DNA from: Ophiosphaerella korrae
Lineage: Eukaryota; Ascomycota; Dothideomycetes; Pleosporales; Phaeosphaeriaceae
Direction of reading: 5' to 3'
Assembly (NCBI GenBank): GCA_028456385.1
Contig: JALNQF010000435.1
Span: forward strand, 1 to 30,514
DNA: 30,514 bases
The notes beneath the pieces were generated by a model, which was not told where the DNA came from, did no database searches, and saw only the letters and a program-made list of their open reading frames with translations. The position numbers were made by a program, and so were the translations under genes. How positions within the stretch are numbered: the stretch's first letter is position 1; each line of letters opens with the position of its first letter. Positions 19,707 to 30,514 of this stretch are shown piece after piece.

Positions 19707-22700
19707 ATGCGGCTTTTGCAGCTTGATGAAGACGGCGGATTCAGCCTCGTAGAGTACGTAGGCAACAACATTCCACCCTATGCGATACTGTCGCATACAT
19801 GGGGTCAAGACAGCGATGAGATTACTTTCCAAGATTTGATGAGTGGTGGTGGCAAAAGCAAACCTGGCTACCGCAAGGTTCGCTTCTGCGCGGAACAAGC
19901 TGCAAGACACGGCCTCCGATACTCATGGGTAGATACCTGCTGTATCAACAAGTCAAGCAGTGTAGAGCTACAAGAAGCAATTAACTCGATGTTCCGCTGG
20001 TACCAGAATGCGGAAAGATGCTATGTGTATCTATCTGACGTTTCACACAACTCTTCGGGTGGGGATGGCCTGGGCTCGTCGAGATGGAAACCAGCCTTTA
20101 GGAACAGCAGATGGTTTACGCGAGGCTGGACTCTTCAAGAACTTATCGCGCCGGTATCGGTTGAGTTTTTTTCCTATGAGGAGGAATACCTCGGCAACAA
20201 GACATCAATGGAGCAAACTATCTGCGAAATAACAGGAATCAGTGTTGACGCTTTCCGAGGAAAACCGCTGTCACAGTTCAGTGTAGATGAACTGTTTATG
20301 TGGGCAAAAAAGCGCGAAACAAAGCGCGAGGAAGACGAGGTATACTGTCTATTAGGCATGTTTAACATTTACATGCCACTACTGTATGGAGAGGGAAGAG
20401 AAAGTGCGTTGAGGCGACTTCGAAAAGAGATCAGAGAGTACTCGAACAAAGAAGTTCTGCCACTAAATGAAGAGCAGAAACAAATGCTCTTAGACTCGTT
20501 AAGGTTTGAGCAGATGGATGTTCGCCAAATGAGCATCAAGACTGCGCACACCAAGACATGCAGATGGCTGTTACGTAAGTCTGAATACCTCGACTGGCTC
20601 GATAGCACGAAGCTAGGCGAACATCGCGGATTTCTGTGGATCAAAGGGAAGCCAGGAACGGGAAAATCCACGCTGATAAAGTTTGCTTTCGCCAACGCTC
20701 GGAAAACGATGAGAGACAAGATTTTGATTTCTTTCTTCTTTAATGCGCGAGGCGAGAGTCTCGAAAAATCAACGACCGGAACATATAGATCGCTATTACT
20801 GCAACTTCTCGAACGGATTCCCGCTCTCCAGAGTGTCTTCGACACGCTCAGGTTCTCAGCGTCGAGCACTGGCACAGACCACCAATGGAGCATTGAATCA
20901 CTTAAGACACTGCTAGAGGATACTATACTGAGTATGAGAGGGTCTTCAGTCGTTTGCTTCGTCGATGCCCTAGATGAATGTGCAGAGGAGCAGATACGCG
21001 ACATGATATCGTTCTTTGAGCGAATTGGCGAGCTCGCTCTGTCATCCGGAATTCAATTTCAAATCTGTTTTTCGAGCAGGCATTACCCACACATTACAAT
21101 CGCTAAAGGGTTAGATCTAGTGTTAGAAGGTCAAGAAGGGCACACACAGGATATCGCCAACTATCTAGAGAGTGAGTTAAAGATTGGGCAGAGTAAAATC
21201 GCGCAGCAGATCCGAAGCCAACTTCAAGAAAAGGCATCAGGAATCTTCATGTGGGTTGTTTTGGTCGTAGGTATCCTAAACAAAGAACACGATCGCGGCC
21301 GGGTTCATGCACTCCGTCGGAGACTGCAAGAGATTCCAGGCGACCTGCACGAGCTGTTTCGCGATATCTTGACGCGCGACTCACACAACAGAGACGAGCT
21401 GATACTGTGCATTCAATGGGTGCTTTTCGCTAAGCAGCCGCTAAGTCCCGAGCAGTTATACTTCGCTATCCTTTCTGGAGTCGAACCAGACGTAGTATTA
21501 ATGTGGGATCCCGGGGATATTACGAAGGACGTAATTAAGAGATTCATACTCGACTCCTCTAAAGGACTAGCAGAGGTTACAACATCCAAGCTTCAGAAAG
21601 TCCAATTCATCCACGAGTCCGTGCGGGACTTTCTTCTGAAAGAAGACGGCCTCAGTAATATATGGTCTGATCTTAGTCGCAACCTCCAGGGCCAAAGTCA
21701 TGAGCGGCTAAAACAGTGCTGCCTCAAATACCTGAGCGTGGACATCCATACTCCATTGAAAATTTCCGAATGCCTTCCCAAAGCCTCAACTCCGCAGGCC
21801 GCAGACATTCGTAAAGCAGTTGATGGTTCATTCCCCTTCTTAGAATATGCTATAAGTAATGTGCTTTATCATGCTAATGCAGCAGAAGAAGGTGGCGTAC
21901 CCCAGGCACAGTTTCTCGAAAGCTTCCCGCTCTCTCAATGGGTTCAGCTTGACAACCTATTTGAGAAACGTGAGATACGCAGGCACTCGCAAGATGTAAG
22001 TTTTCTATATGTGCTCGGAGAGCGCAATATGCCAAACCTTATTGGAGCACTTCCCTATCCTGTTTCTTGTCTAGAAGTCGAAAACGAGCGTTATGGATGT
22101 CCCGTTTTCGCTGCCATGGCGACTGGGAGCAAAGAGGCTGTAAACGCGTTGCTTAGGAGCCTAGTAGCGAAGCCTGTTAAACCACAACTATGCGAAAGAA
22201 ACACCCATATTTACTATGAGGAGTGTAACCAAACGAAGATTGGGCGCGATTTCACATTCTCAAAACGTAGGACTATCCTTTCGTATTCGGCGGAGTTTGG
22301 ATATAAGGGAATAGTCTCTTCAATTCTTGAAGGCAACAAGGTCGACTTTGACTTGAAGGACCAGTACGGACGGACACCACTATGGTGGGCGGCAGAGAAT
22401 GGACACGAGGCGGTAGTCAAGATGCTGCTTGACACAGGCAAGGTCGACGTCGAATTGAAGAACCAGTACGGACAGACACCACTATGGTGGGCGGCAGAGA
22501 ATGGACACGAGGCGGTGGTCAAGATGCTGCTTGACACAGGCAAGGTCGACGTCGAATCGAAGAACCAGTACGGACAGACACCACTATGGTGGGCGGCACA
22601 GAACAGACACAGGGCGGTAGTCAAGATGCTGCTTGACACAGGCAAGGCCGACGTCGAATCAAAGGACCAGTACGGACGGACACCGCTATCGTGGGCGGCA

Positions 22701-23180
22701 CGGAACGGACACGGGGCGGTGGTCAAGATGCTGCTTGACACAGGCAAGGCCGACGTCGAATCGAAGGATCAGTACGGACAGACACCGCTATTGTGGGCGG
22801 CAAGGAACAGGCATGAGGTGGTGGTTAAGATGCTGCTCGACACGGGCAAGGTCGACGTCGACTCAAGGGACCAGTACAGACAGACGCCGCTATCGTGGGC
22901 GGCACAGAATGGATACGAGGCGGTGGTCAAGATACTGCTCGACACAGGCAAGGCTGACGTCGAATCGAAGGATCAGTACGGACAGACACCGCTATTGTGG
23001 GCGGCAAGGAACAGGCATGAGGTGGTGGTTAAGATGCTGCTCGACACGGGCAAGGCTGACGTCGAATCGAAGGATCAGTACGGACGGACACCGCTATCGT
23101 GGGCGGTAAGGAACAGGCATGAGGTAGTAGTCAAGATGCTTCTTGACACAGGCAAGGTCGACGTCGACTTAAAGGATTAG
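19707..23180 (+). CDS. HET-NACHT-ankyrin NLR-type incompatibility protein (C-terminally truncated)
   Basis: Single-exon gene, 1157 aa, cytosolic STAND-type receptor. The HET domain spans about 25-140: YAILSHTWG (25-33), WVDTCCINK (74-82), RWFTRGWTLQEL (125-136). HET-family EVYCLLGMF and LLYGEG follow at 201-220. The NACHT NTPase has Walker A GKPGTGKST at 314-322 and a Walker B with FVDALDE (Asp420). A winged-helix-like FIHESVRDFL lies at 634-643. From residue 886 there are eight 34-residue ankyrin repeats. The start MRLLQ is typical of HET genes. In the family, ligand sensing by the repeats triggers NACHT oligomerisation and HET-driven cell death during non-self recognition. The stop at 23178-23180 is a TAG exactly where each repeat has a CAG (Gln), so the protein is shortened. 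Whether it still works is unknown. Confidence 0.93.
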   Translation: MRLLQLDEDGGFSLVEYVGNNIPPYAILSHTWGQDSDEITFQDLMSGGGKSKPGYRKVRFCAEQAARHGLRYSWVDTCCINKSSSVELQEAINSMFRWYQNAERCYVYLSDVSHNSSGGDGLGSSRWKPAFRNSRWFTRGWTLQELIAPVSVEFFSYEEEYLGNKTSMEQTICEITGISVDAFRGKPLSQFSVDELFMWAKKRETKREEDEVYCLLGMFNIYMPLLYGEGRESALRRLRKEIREYSNKEVLPLNEEQKQMLLDSLRFEQMDVRQMSIKTAHTKTCRWLLRKSEYLDWLDSTKLGEHRGFLWIKGKPGTGKSTLIKFAFANARKTMRDKILISFFFNARGESLEKSTTGTYRSLLLQLLERIPALQSVFDTLRFSASSTGTDHQWSIESLKTLLEDTILSMRGSSVVCFVDALDECAEEQIRDMISFFERIGELALSSGIQFQICFSSRHYPHITIAKGLDLVLEGQEGHTQDIANYLESELKIGQSKIAQQIRSQLQEKASGIFMWVVLVVGILNKEHDRGRVHALRRRLQEIPGDLHELFRDILTRDSHNRDELILCIQWVLFAKQPLSPEQLYFAILSGVEPDVVLMWDPGDITKDVIKRFILDSSKGLAEVTTSKLQKVQFIHESVRDFLLKEDGLSNIWSDLSRNLQGQSHERLKQCCLKYLSVDIHTPLKISECLPKASTPQAADIRKAVDGSFPFLEYAISNVLYHANAAEEGGVPQAQFLESFPLSQWVQLDNLFEKREIRRHSQDVSFLYVLGERNMPNLIGALPYPVSCLEVENERYGCPVFAAMATGSKEAVNALLRSLVAKPVKPQLCERNTHIYYEECNQTKIGRDFTFSKRRTILSYSAEFGYKGIVSSILEGNKVDFDLKDQYGRTPLWWAAENGHEAVVKMLLDTGKVDVELKNQYGQTPLWWAAENGHEAVVKMLLDTGKVDVESKNQYGQTPLWWAAQNRHRAVVKMLLDTGKADVESKDQYGRTPLSWAARNGHGAVVKMLLDTGKADVESKDQYGQTPLLWAARNRHEVVVKMLLDTGKVDVDSRDQYRQTPLSWAAQNGYEAVVKILLDTGKADVESKDQYGQTPLLWAARNRHEVVVKMLLDTGKADVESKDQYGRTPLSWAVRNRHEVVVKMLLDTGKVDVDLKD

Positions 23181-23540
23181 TATAGACAGACACCGCTATT
23201 ATAGGCAGTACGGAATAGACACGAGGTAGTAGTTAAGATACTACTTGATATAGGTAAGGTCGACGTCGAATTAAAGGATTAGGATAGACAGACGCTACTA
23301 TTATTAGGGGCACAGAAAGGATACGAGGTAGTAGTTAAAGTGCTACTTAATATAGGTAAGGTTAACGTTAAATTAAAGGATTAGTATAGACAGACACTAC
23401 TATTGTTAGCAGTAGAGAACAGACACAAGGTAGTAGTTAAGATACTACTTAATATAGGTAAAGCTAACGTTAAATTAAAGGACTAGTATAGATAGACACT
23501 ACTATAGTAAGTAGTACAGAATAGACACAAGGTAGTAGTC
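22362..23540 (+). repeat. Ankyrin repeat array, 102-bp units, about 11.5 copies
   Basis: Units of exactly 102 bp (34 codons) begin at 22362 and every 102 bp after. Units 1-8 (to 23177) are intact and very similar at the DNA level. Units 9 (23178), 10 (23280), 11 (23382) and partial 12 (23484) stay in the same frame, but each begins TAG instead of CAG. They carry many C-to-T and G-to-A changes. Units 5 and 7 are almost identical over more than 100 bp. Confidence 0.95.
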
Positions 23541-23600
23541 TAGCTCTTGTAGTTATACCTAAACTTTATTTAATAAGCTATTCGCAAACCTAATTAATTC
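23181..23600 (+). pseudogene. RIP-mutated 3' end of the HET-NACHT-ankyrin gene
   Basis: The frame of the upstream gene continues without indel through units 9-12 of the ankyrin array. It is interrupted by TAG at 23178, 23280, 23382 and 23484 and by further TAG/TAA at former Trp/Gln codons. Typical changes are TGGGCG to TAGGCA, ATGCTGCTT to ATACTACTT and GACACAGGC to GATATAGGT. After partial unit 12 the frame reads a short non-repeat tail (LYLNF) and reaches a TAA near 23597 that may be the original end. The uninterrupted ancestor would have been about 140 residues longer. Confidence 0.85.
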
Positions 23601-25230
23601 CCTACCTATTACTATTATTAAGTAATAACTATATAGTACATATTTACCCTCTTAGTACTACTATAATTTAATTTTGTTAGGTAGATATATTAAATAGTAT
23701 TAAATAATAGTAAATATCTTAAAGTAGCAATTTTAGGTAATTTGTAAGCTAAAGTTAAGCGTATACAATACTTTAACTTACTACTACTAGTAAAAAAAGA
23801 GTTAAACTATACTAGCTATAAAACTAGGTATGTAATAGCTAATTTTAAAAAAATAACTAATACGCTATAGATAGGATAGCTAGAAGAGAATACAATTTAA
23901 TACTATACTATATTAGCTACGCTAATATATATAAAGAACTACTAAAATATAAAAAAATTTTAAAGAGTTAATAAGCTAATAGTAAAACTCTTAGAAAGCG
24001 TATTTATCTAGTTAAATTAAACTTTAGAAATTAGAAAATTTTCTTTAATAATTAAGCTCTCTTACTAAACATCTAAATCTAATCGAGGCCTTATATACTC
24101 TAAGAAAATAGGTATAGATTAGTAATTTAGTAACTAATAGCGTTAACAAATTACTAAATTATACAATAACTATAAAGTAAAATCTTAAGAAAAGTTAAGA
24201 TACTAGGATTAGATTACTATAGAATAGTTATATATTAATTAAAACTCTATATATCTAAAGAATATAGTTTTAAGATATCTTTTTTTATAAAGTTATCTTA
24301 CTATACTATACATCTTATAACTTAGAGATAAACTTTACTATTTCTTTCTACTTCTATATACTATCTATTACTTAAAGAGAGTTAATCTATAATATAATAG
24401 CTCTATAATAAATAGTATAGTAGAGTATTATAAAGAAACTAATAGTAAGAAAAGGGGGTAAGTAGTTACTAAAGAAACGCAAGTACTAAGAGCTTATAAA
24501 GAAGAGCTATAAAAGTAAAGATAAAAGAAGTAAGAATAAGAGAGCTAATAAGCCCTTAGGTTATAAGATATAATCTATAGGAGTATAAATAATATTTAGA
24601 GTTAGTTTAGCTAATAAAGTTTAAGTTCTCTAAAACTAATAAGCCTTTAGGCCCTAGATCTATATTAGGTACAAAACCTTATAATAAATAGCAACTAACG
24701 TATAACTTAAACCTATAACCTTAGCCTTAGGAGTACTAGCTTACGTACTATTATATAAGGTATAAGAATAGAATAAGAATAGGTATAAGAATAGGTATAG
24801 GAATAAGTATAGAAATAGGTATAAGAATAGGTATAAGAATAGGTATAGGTATAAGAATAGGTATAGGTATAGGAATAGGTATAGAAATAAATATAAAAAT
24901 AGGTATAGGAATATATATATATATAAAACTTAAGATAATCTAACTTATTTTATATAGAAATAAGTATAGTATAAGTATAATTATAAAAATAAGAATACGC
25001 TATAAATATATAGAGCCTAAGACCTAAAAGGCTATAAGTAGTATAAAAGGCTAGTAGTAAAACTAGCTAAAAATAAAAAAGCTAATAGGAAATATTAGAG
25101 AAGCTCTTAATAAGCCCTTAAGTACCTAATAAATAGCTAGTAGAAGTATAGATAATAGGAATATTAAAATAGAAAAATAACTAGTAAGAAAATAGTAAGG
25201 ATAGAAAAGGATAATAAGTAGTATAGTAAA
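23541..25230. other. AT-rich RIP-altered DNA, unassigned
   Basis: Strong TpA excess and near absence of TpG. On the plus strand, stretches around 24060-24450 read as protein-like segments broken by TAG/TAA (for example LRDKLYYFLLLLYTIYYL). A degraded gene or transposon may therefore lie here, but I cannot name it or set its limits. No inverted or direct terminal repeats recognised. Confidence 0.4.
24765..24925. repeat. 6/12-bp short-period repeat
   Basis: Tandem GGTATA / GAATAG words (unit about GGTATAAGAATA, with shorter GGTATA-only steps), more than ten units. All variants differ by transitions. The underlying unit was probably richer in G and C before RIP. Confidence 0.8.
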
Positions 25231-25239
25231 AAGAAACTA

Positions 25240-25560
25240 TTATAGGTACTTTTCCTCCTAAAACCTCTCTTTAAGCCTCTCTCTTTAAACCTCCCTTTAA
25301 GCTCTTTAGGTACCCCTAAAATTACTCTTAGAGCTACTTAGGATTACGTACGCTCCTTAGATATATAAATACCTTCGTAAGCCTATAAATCCTTTAAGGA
25401 TTCGTCTTACTTTATTAATATACCTATTATTCTATTATATCTAACTCTTACTAAATACTCTTTATAATTTAAATCCTTCTTACTCTAACTAAGAAGTAGT
25501 TATTAGATTAAATTTATTATAACTAATTAAAAAGTTATACGTAGTAGCTAGTTAGCCTAG
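25240..25560 (+). promoter_or_regulatory. Possible 5' LTR or promoter of the second retrotransposon
   Basis: A pyrimidine-rich stretch, then a TATA-like GATATATAAATACC near 25356, then a leader-like sequence. This is the arrangement seen in LTR U3-R regions, about 300-500 bp before the first Gag-like frame. The partner LTR would lie outside the window, so this cannot be tested here. Confidence 0.3.
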
Positions 25561-25799
25561 CAAAGCCTCTCTAAAACTAACCTACTATTTCTTTAAGATA
25601 TAGAGGCTAGTAACGTAGTTATAAATAGCTTATTATCTAATAAGCTCTTACTACTCTAGGGGAACACTTTAGAGTAAGTAATAGACCTTATACCCCTTCT
25701 AAAGAGAATAGAGAGTAATACTACTCTTTTAGGAAGGGCTTTATTAGAGCTAATAGAAGAAACTCTATAGTAGTTTATTTAAAAATTAATAAATACTTT

Positions 25800-28700
25800 A
25801 TTTAAAGTACAAAGTAATAGTTCCTTACCTAAAGTAATTATAAGGTTAGAGGACTAAGTTAATATAGTATTATATATACTACTAGGTACTAGTAGTAGTA
25901 GAACTACTATAAGCTACCCTAGAGTAGCCTATAATAATATAAGTAAACTTATAGGTACATTTAACAAAGTACTACTAAGACCTAAGTTAAGCTTTAAAAA
26001 GTAATAACCTACGCTATAATAAGTGTAAACCTAGGCTAGAAATATAGAAACTACTTTTAGATTAGTTTAAGCTCTAGAAGATACTAATATAAGACTCTAT
26101 TAGGTATTAAATATAATCTAATATAATATCTATTGTAAACTACTATAATAGAAGATTAATAACAAAGTTATTTAGACCTAGGATAGATTAAAGGTAGAAT
26201 AGCGCTAGCTAGTCTAAGACCTAGTATTAACAAAGTTTTAAAACTACTCTAAGTTCTAGAACTATTAATAGTGTAGTAGTAATAGTGTTAATTCCTTCTT
26301 ACTATATCTACGTAAAAAAGAAGCTATCCTCTCTAATATATTTATTAAGCTTAACAATAACAATAAACTAAAGATCTTATATATCTAGTTAAAGATACCT
26401 AAAGTATATTAAACTAAGCTCTAACGTAATAGAAGTTTAAATAACGTTAGCTCTTAGAAAGACTTTAAAAGGGTACTTTAAAATGTAAAAATAGTAGTTA
26501 CTATAACTAGACTAAAGGTAGTCTATAATACAAGTAAACATAGATCTACCTAATCCTAATTAAATCTTTATAAGAGAAAACGTCTAGCACTTACCTAAAA
26601 GTACAAAGTACCTAATAAAAGATAGGATTAGTAGAAGTCTTAACTTTTACCTAAGAGTAAACTAATAAAGGACTAGTAACAGCCTAGTTCCCTAGCTAAA
26701 AAGCTAGAAGAAAAAAAGGTTAGTAACTAGAAAGGATACTAAAAGCCTTACTAGAAGAATAAAGATTTTAAATTAGAGAAACCTTAATTTAAAAACAAAA
26801 ACCTAGAGTTAGGAAAAGAGAAGCCCTAGTTACTAACCTTTCCTACTAGCAATTAGGGCAAGAAATAAAAGAAGAATATATAAAGATTATAGTTAATATA
26901 GTTATACTTACTTTTAAGAGAACCCTAGTAGCGTTCTAGGCCCTTTACAATTTAGGCGTAGAGGTAAACCTAATTAATAAAGAAAGCGCTAAACTCTTAG
27001 TATACCTAAATATAGAGATAAAGAGTATCTCTATAACTATATTTTTAAATAATATATAACTAGCTATTTATATAGTATATAATCTTATAGTTATATATAA
27101 AGATAATAAAGGAATTAAGTATAATATTAGTCTTTAATACTTTTTAGAAGTAAGCTTTAGTAGTTATAACTTTATCTTAGAGTACTTATAGCTAACAGAG
27201 GCTAACCTATAGATTAAATTTCTATTAAGTACTTTCTAATAGTAGCTAAAGAAGTTAAAAGATAAAAGAATAACTTTAGTAAGTACTTAAGAGCTATTTA
27301 ATAATATTACGCTAAGAGAATAAGTATATATCTTTTATCCTAATAGGCTTATCTATATAGTACTAAATAAAGAACTAAGAGATATAGTTGCTTAGGATAT
27401 TTATTAGTCTACTACTAGGCTACTATTAGGAGAGCCTAGTAGACTATTAATATAGAAAGGACCTAGTAAGGATACTATTATAGATACTACTTAGTACTAT
27501 AGGTAAAGTCTACTCTAGCTAAAGAATACTATAAACAAGATTATTAATTATATAAGATATTATATTAAGGATACGCTATTACTATTATAGCTACTAGAAG
27601 AGATAATATAAAAGGTAGTAGTAAGTATATATTATAAAGATCCTAAATAGTTAAAACTACTAGTAAAGGAGGCCTAGACCCCTTCTAATAATAGCCTAAA
27701 GGGCTATTAGTACGTAGACAACGCGTTTAATAAAGAAGAAATAATATATATTCTAAAAGAGCTATACTATAAGTAGTACGTATTTAGTAAGAATTAGATA
27801 AAGATACTTACTCTTTATAGAGAATACAATTACGCTATAGAAATTAAAGAGAGTAAGAAGATCTTAAATATCTTAATATATAACCTATCTTACTAAGAAC
27901 TAGATATCTTTTAGGAATACCTTAATATAGCGTAGGAAAAGAGATAGATCTACCTAAGTAAATCTCTAGTAAGTACTCTAATTCTCTTTATTCTAAAGTT
28001 AGATAGTACTTTTTATCTCTATATAGACTATAGAGGCCTAAATAAGATTATAATTAAAGATAGATACCTAATCTCTCTTATAAGTAAGATATTAGATTAA
28101 CTATCTAAAGTAAAAATCTTCTTAAAGCTTAACCTTTGTAACACCTATTATAGGCTACGTATTAAGAAGGGTAATAAGTAGAAGATAGCGTTTAAAACAA
28201 GATATAGTTATTTTAAATATCTTGTTATACTATTTAGTTTAGTAAATATACTTATAACCTTTTAGTCCTATATCTACTATACCTTTAGAGGGCTAGTAGA
28301 CTATATCTATATTATCTACTTAGATAATATCCTTATATACTCTAAAAATAAAGAGGATTACATTACTTACGTTAAAGAGGTACTAGATAGACTTATTAAA
28401 TAGGGACTCTACTACAAAGTAAGTAAATATACTTTTAATACTAAATTAGTTAAGTTCCTAGGCTATATTATTACTCTAGAAAGAGTAGTAATAGACTTAG
28501 TAAGAGTAAAAACTATTAAAGAGTAGCTAGAACTAGAGAGCTATAAAGATATTTAGGTCTTTTTTAGGTTTACTAACTTCTATAAGAAGTTTATATATAA
28601 ATACTCTAAAATAGTTAGACTTCTAGTAGACTATATAACTACTATATAGGCTCTACTACTAACCTAGTAAAGTTCTAAAGGTAAGCTAATTAAAGTAAAA

Positions 28701-30514
28701 CGTAAGAAAATAAAAAAAGGCCCTACCTACTAGTATAAACTATAGAGTTAGCCTAATAACGTTTAATTAGCGTTCCTTTAATTAAAGGAGAAATTTTTAA
28801 ACTCTCTAGTCTTATAGTACTTTAACTTAGTAAAAGACTTAATAGTTATAATAAACGTATTAGAGTTTACTATAGTAGTAATCTTTCTCTAGCTTTAGAT
28901 AGTAGAGTTAGCAACTAATTACTATTAGAAACTAGTAGCGTTTTAGAGTAAGAAGTTCTTAGGACCTTCTTTAAGATAGTATACGTATAACAAGGAGTTA
29001 AGTACTATAGTTAAAATATTTAAAATATAGTAATACTATCTTAAATATACTCTATTAATAATCTAAGTACTCTCTAATTATAATAATCTATAGTACTTTA
29101 TAAGTATAAAAGAACTTTCTCCTAAGTAAGCTTACTAGGTAGAAGAGCTTATAAAGTTTAATTTTAAAGTTAAATATAAACTAAAATAAGAGAACCTAGT
29201 AGATAGGCCTTTAAAGCAGCCTAACTATACAAAAAGTATTTTTATTAGAGAGTAGCAAGCATTATATAACGCGATATTACTAACGCTATACTAGAAGCTT
29301 TAGATCTAGGCTATTTAGAAGTCTAGAGCTTTAAATACCTATTTTTAGAGAGTGTTAAGATAAGACTACTCTAAGAGAGACCCTATAGGAACCTATTAAA
29401 CCTCTAAAAAGGCTAATATACCTAAAATAGAATTCTCTAACTAGATATTAGAACCTAGTAATACGTTACTATTAGGTACACCTCCCTATACTACTATTAA
29501 TAGTAATAAGGTAAGAAGTATTATATCTAAAGCTAAGTAAACCTATAAAGTTATAGAAGAGCTTATAAGAGCTATAATATATAGTATTTTATTTCTAAAT
29601 AGTCTTACGCGTAAAGTAACGTAGGATAAAGATACCTATACTCTAGAAATTCTAGAACGCCTTATAGAATTTATCTATTAAGTATAAGAAAAAGATATAG
29701 CCTATCCTATATATATAGTAGAGAGCCTCTAGGAAGTAAGTAGAGTAAAGAAAGGTAACTATAACTAGGAGTTTAACTCTAGTAGTATCTTACGTAAAAG
29801 TAAAAAAGTATAGATTCCTAATAATAGAGCCCTCTACTAAAATATCCTATAAAAAAACTATAATAACTTAATAGGTAGTTACTATAAGACTAATAAGACT
29901 ATAGACTTACTAAAGCGTAAGTACTATTAGCTACGTCTTTTACTAGATATTTATAACTATATTAAGAGATATTCTATATATTAATTAAATAAGATTTAAA
30001 GGTATAAACCCTAGAGAATACTAGTACTACTACTAGTACCTATAATAGTATAGCGTTACTTTTTATTAGACTTTATAATAGACTTACTAGTCTTAAGAGA
30101 TATAAAAGAAAATAAGTTTAACTTAATTCTAGTACTTATAGACTAGTTTACAAAGTACGTCTAATACTTCTTTATAAGTAAGATAATTATAGTATAAGGA
30201 GTAGCTAATTTATTAATAAATTAATACTTTTTAAAGTAAGGTCTCCTAGACACCTTACTATTAGATAGAGGGTCTATCTTTACAAGCTAATTCTAGTCTA
30301 ATATATACTATTACTTTAAAATTAATTATTAATTAAGTATAGCTTTTTACTTATAGATAGATAGGTAGACTAAAAAGTAGAACTAGGAATTAGAAACGTA
30401 CTTAAGGATCTATATAAATTACTAGTAAGATAACTAGGTATTATTACTCTTATACGTAGAGTATACTTATAATTTAAAGAAGTATTTAGTATATAGCTAA
30501 AGCCCTATACGCGT
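25800..30514 (+). mobile_element. Second Ty3/gypsy retrotransposon, RIP-degraded, cut by the window edge
   Basis: A plus-strand Gag-Pol remnant, distinct from the first element. Its protease, RT, RNase H and integrase fall in one frame from about 26.9 kb to the edge. The 3' LTR is not in the window. It starts about 2.3 kb from the end of the ankyrin gene and belongs to the AT-rich block that reaches into that gene. Confidence 0.85.
26900..30514 (+). pseudogene. Pol of the second Ty3/gypsy element (PR-RT-RH-IN), partial
   Basis: The protease site near 26949 reads Asn-Leu-Gly followed by VEVNLINKESAKLL, where Asp is expected. RT has the YRLRIKKGNKQKIAFKTRY block near 28150 and YLDNILIYS at 28317-28343. 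RNase H-like sequence follows to about 29200. Integrase has its first catalytic Asp at 30069 (LLDFI), the second at 30264 (LLLDRGSIFTSQF), and a Glu region near 30380 (QELETYLRIYINYQQDN). Stops are TAG/TAA at former Gln or Trp codons. Gag-like sequence, including a Lys/Gln-rich part, occupies about 25800-26880 but is poorly resolved. No chromodomain is visible because the window ends first. Confidence 0.85.

Noticed and set aside
20369..21004. 211-codon minus-strand ORF opposite the NACHT region
   Set aside because: Antisense shadow of the clear HET-NACHT coding frame, with no recognisable domain.
22214..22747. Repetitive minus-strand and alternative plus-strand ORFs over the ankyrin array
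   Set aside because: Their periodicity comes from the 102-bp DNA repeat. Only the main frame gives ankyrin consensus.
22362..23540. CRISPR-like or satellite interpretation of the 102-bp repeats
   Set aside because: Units are contiguous, encode 34-residue ankyrin repeats in frame, and have no spacers.
1..30514. tRNA or rRNA genes
   Set aside because: I saw no cloverleaf with conserved A/B boxes and no rRNA-like stretch. I cannot exclude a RIP-mutated remnant by eye.

Overview
This window looks like filamentous ascomycete (Pezizomycotina) DNA that has been heavily reshaped by repeat-induced point mutation (RIP). Long AT-rich blocks are almost empty of TpG, and of CpA in many contexts. Their transposon reading frames can still be followed, but they are cut by TAG/TAA where CAG, CAA or TGG codons are expected. 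Between these blocks lie islands of ordinary base composition. The fungal assignment also rests on short introns, a HET-NACHT-ankyrin NLR-type gene, pogo/Fot1-type and Ty3/gypsy elements. I cannot name the species.

Layout. 1-367: right part of a MITE-like inverted-repeat element. 370-9253: a pogo/Fot1-family DNA transposon (56-bp inverted repeats, TA target duplication) whose 536-codon transposase is split by a complete Ty3/gypsy chromovirus at 735-7797 (TAAAT target duplication). 9256-11620: a mildly mutated island with remnants of minus-strand coiled-coil genes. 11623-11736: a 30-bp tandem repeat. 11751-17588: a 5.8-kb block bounded by about 52-bp inverted repeats. It holds one minus-strand gene of unknown function cut by about 25 very short introns that share sequence, and its reading phase can be followed across 17 of them. 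17997-18536: an exon of an unrecognised gene with 11 RIP-like stops. 19707-23180: the only intact large gene, a HET-NACHT-ankyrin protein (1157 aa). Its ankyrin array continues for about 3.5 more repeats after a stop that falls exactly at a repeat boundary. 23541-25800: unassigned RIP-altered DNA with a short-period repeat and a possible LTR/promoter. About 25800-30514: a second Ty3/gypsy Gag-Pol remnant that runs off the right edge.

The two most interesting signals are the TIR-bounded multi-intron gene with related introns, and the NLR whose ankyrin array passes from pristine to RIP-riddled repeats at one repeat boundary. The first resembles an undescribed transposon carrying introner-like introns. 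The second suggests that neighbouring heterochromatin, or the array's own repetitiveness, is trimming an incompatibility receptor.
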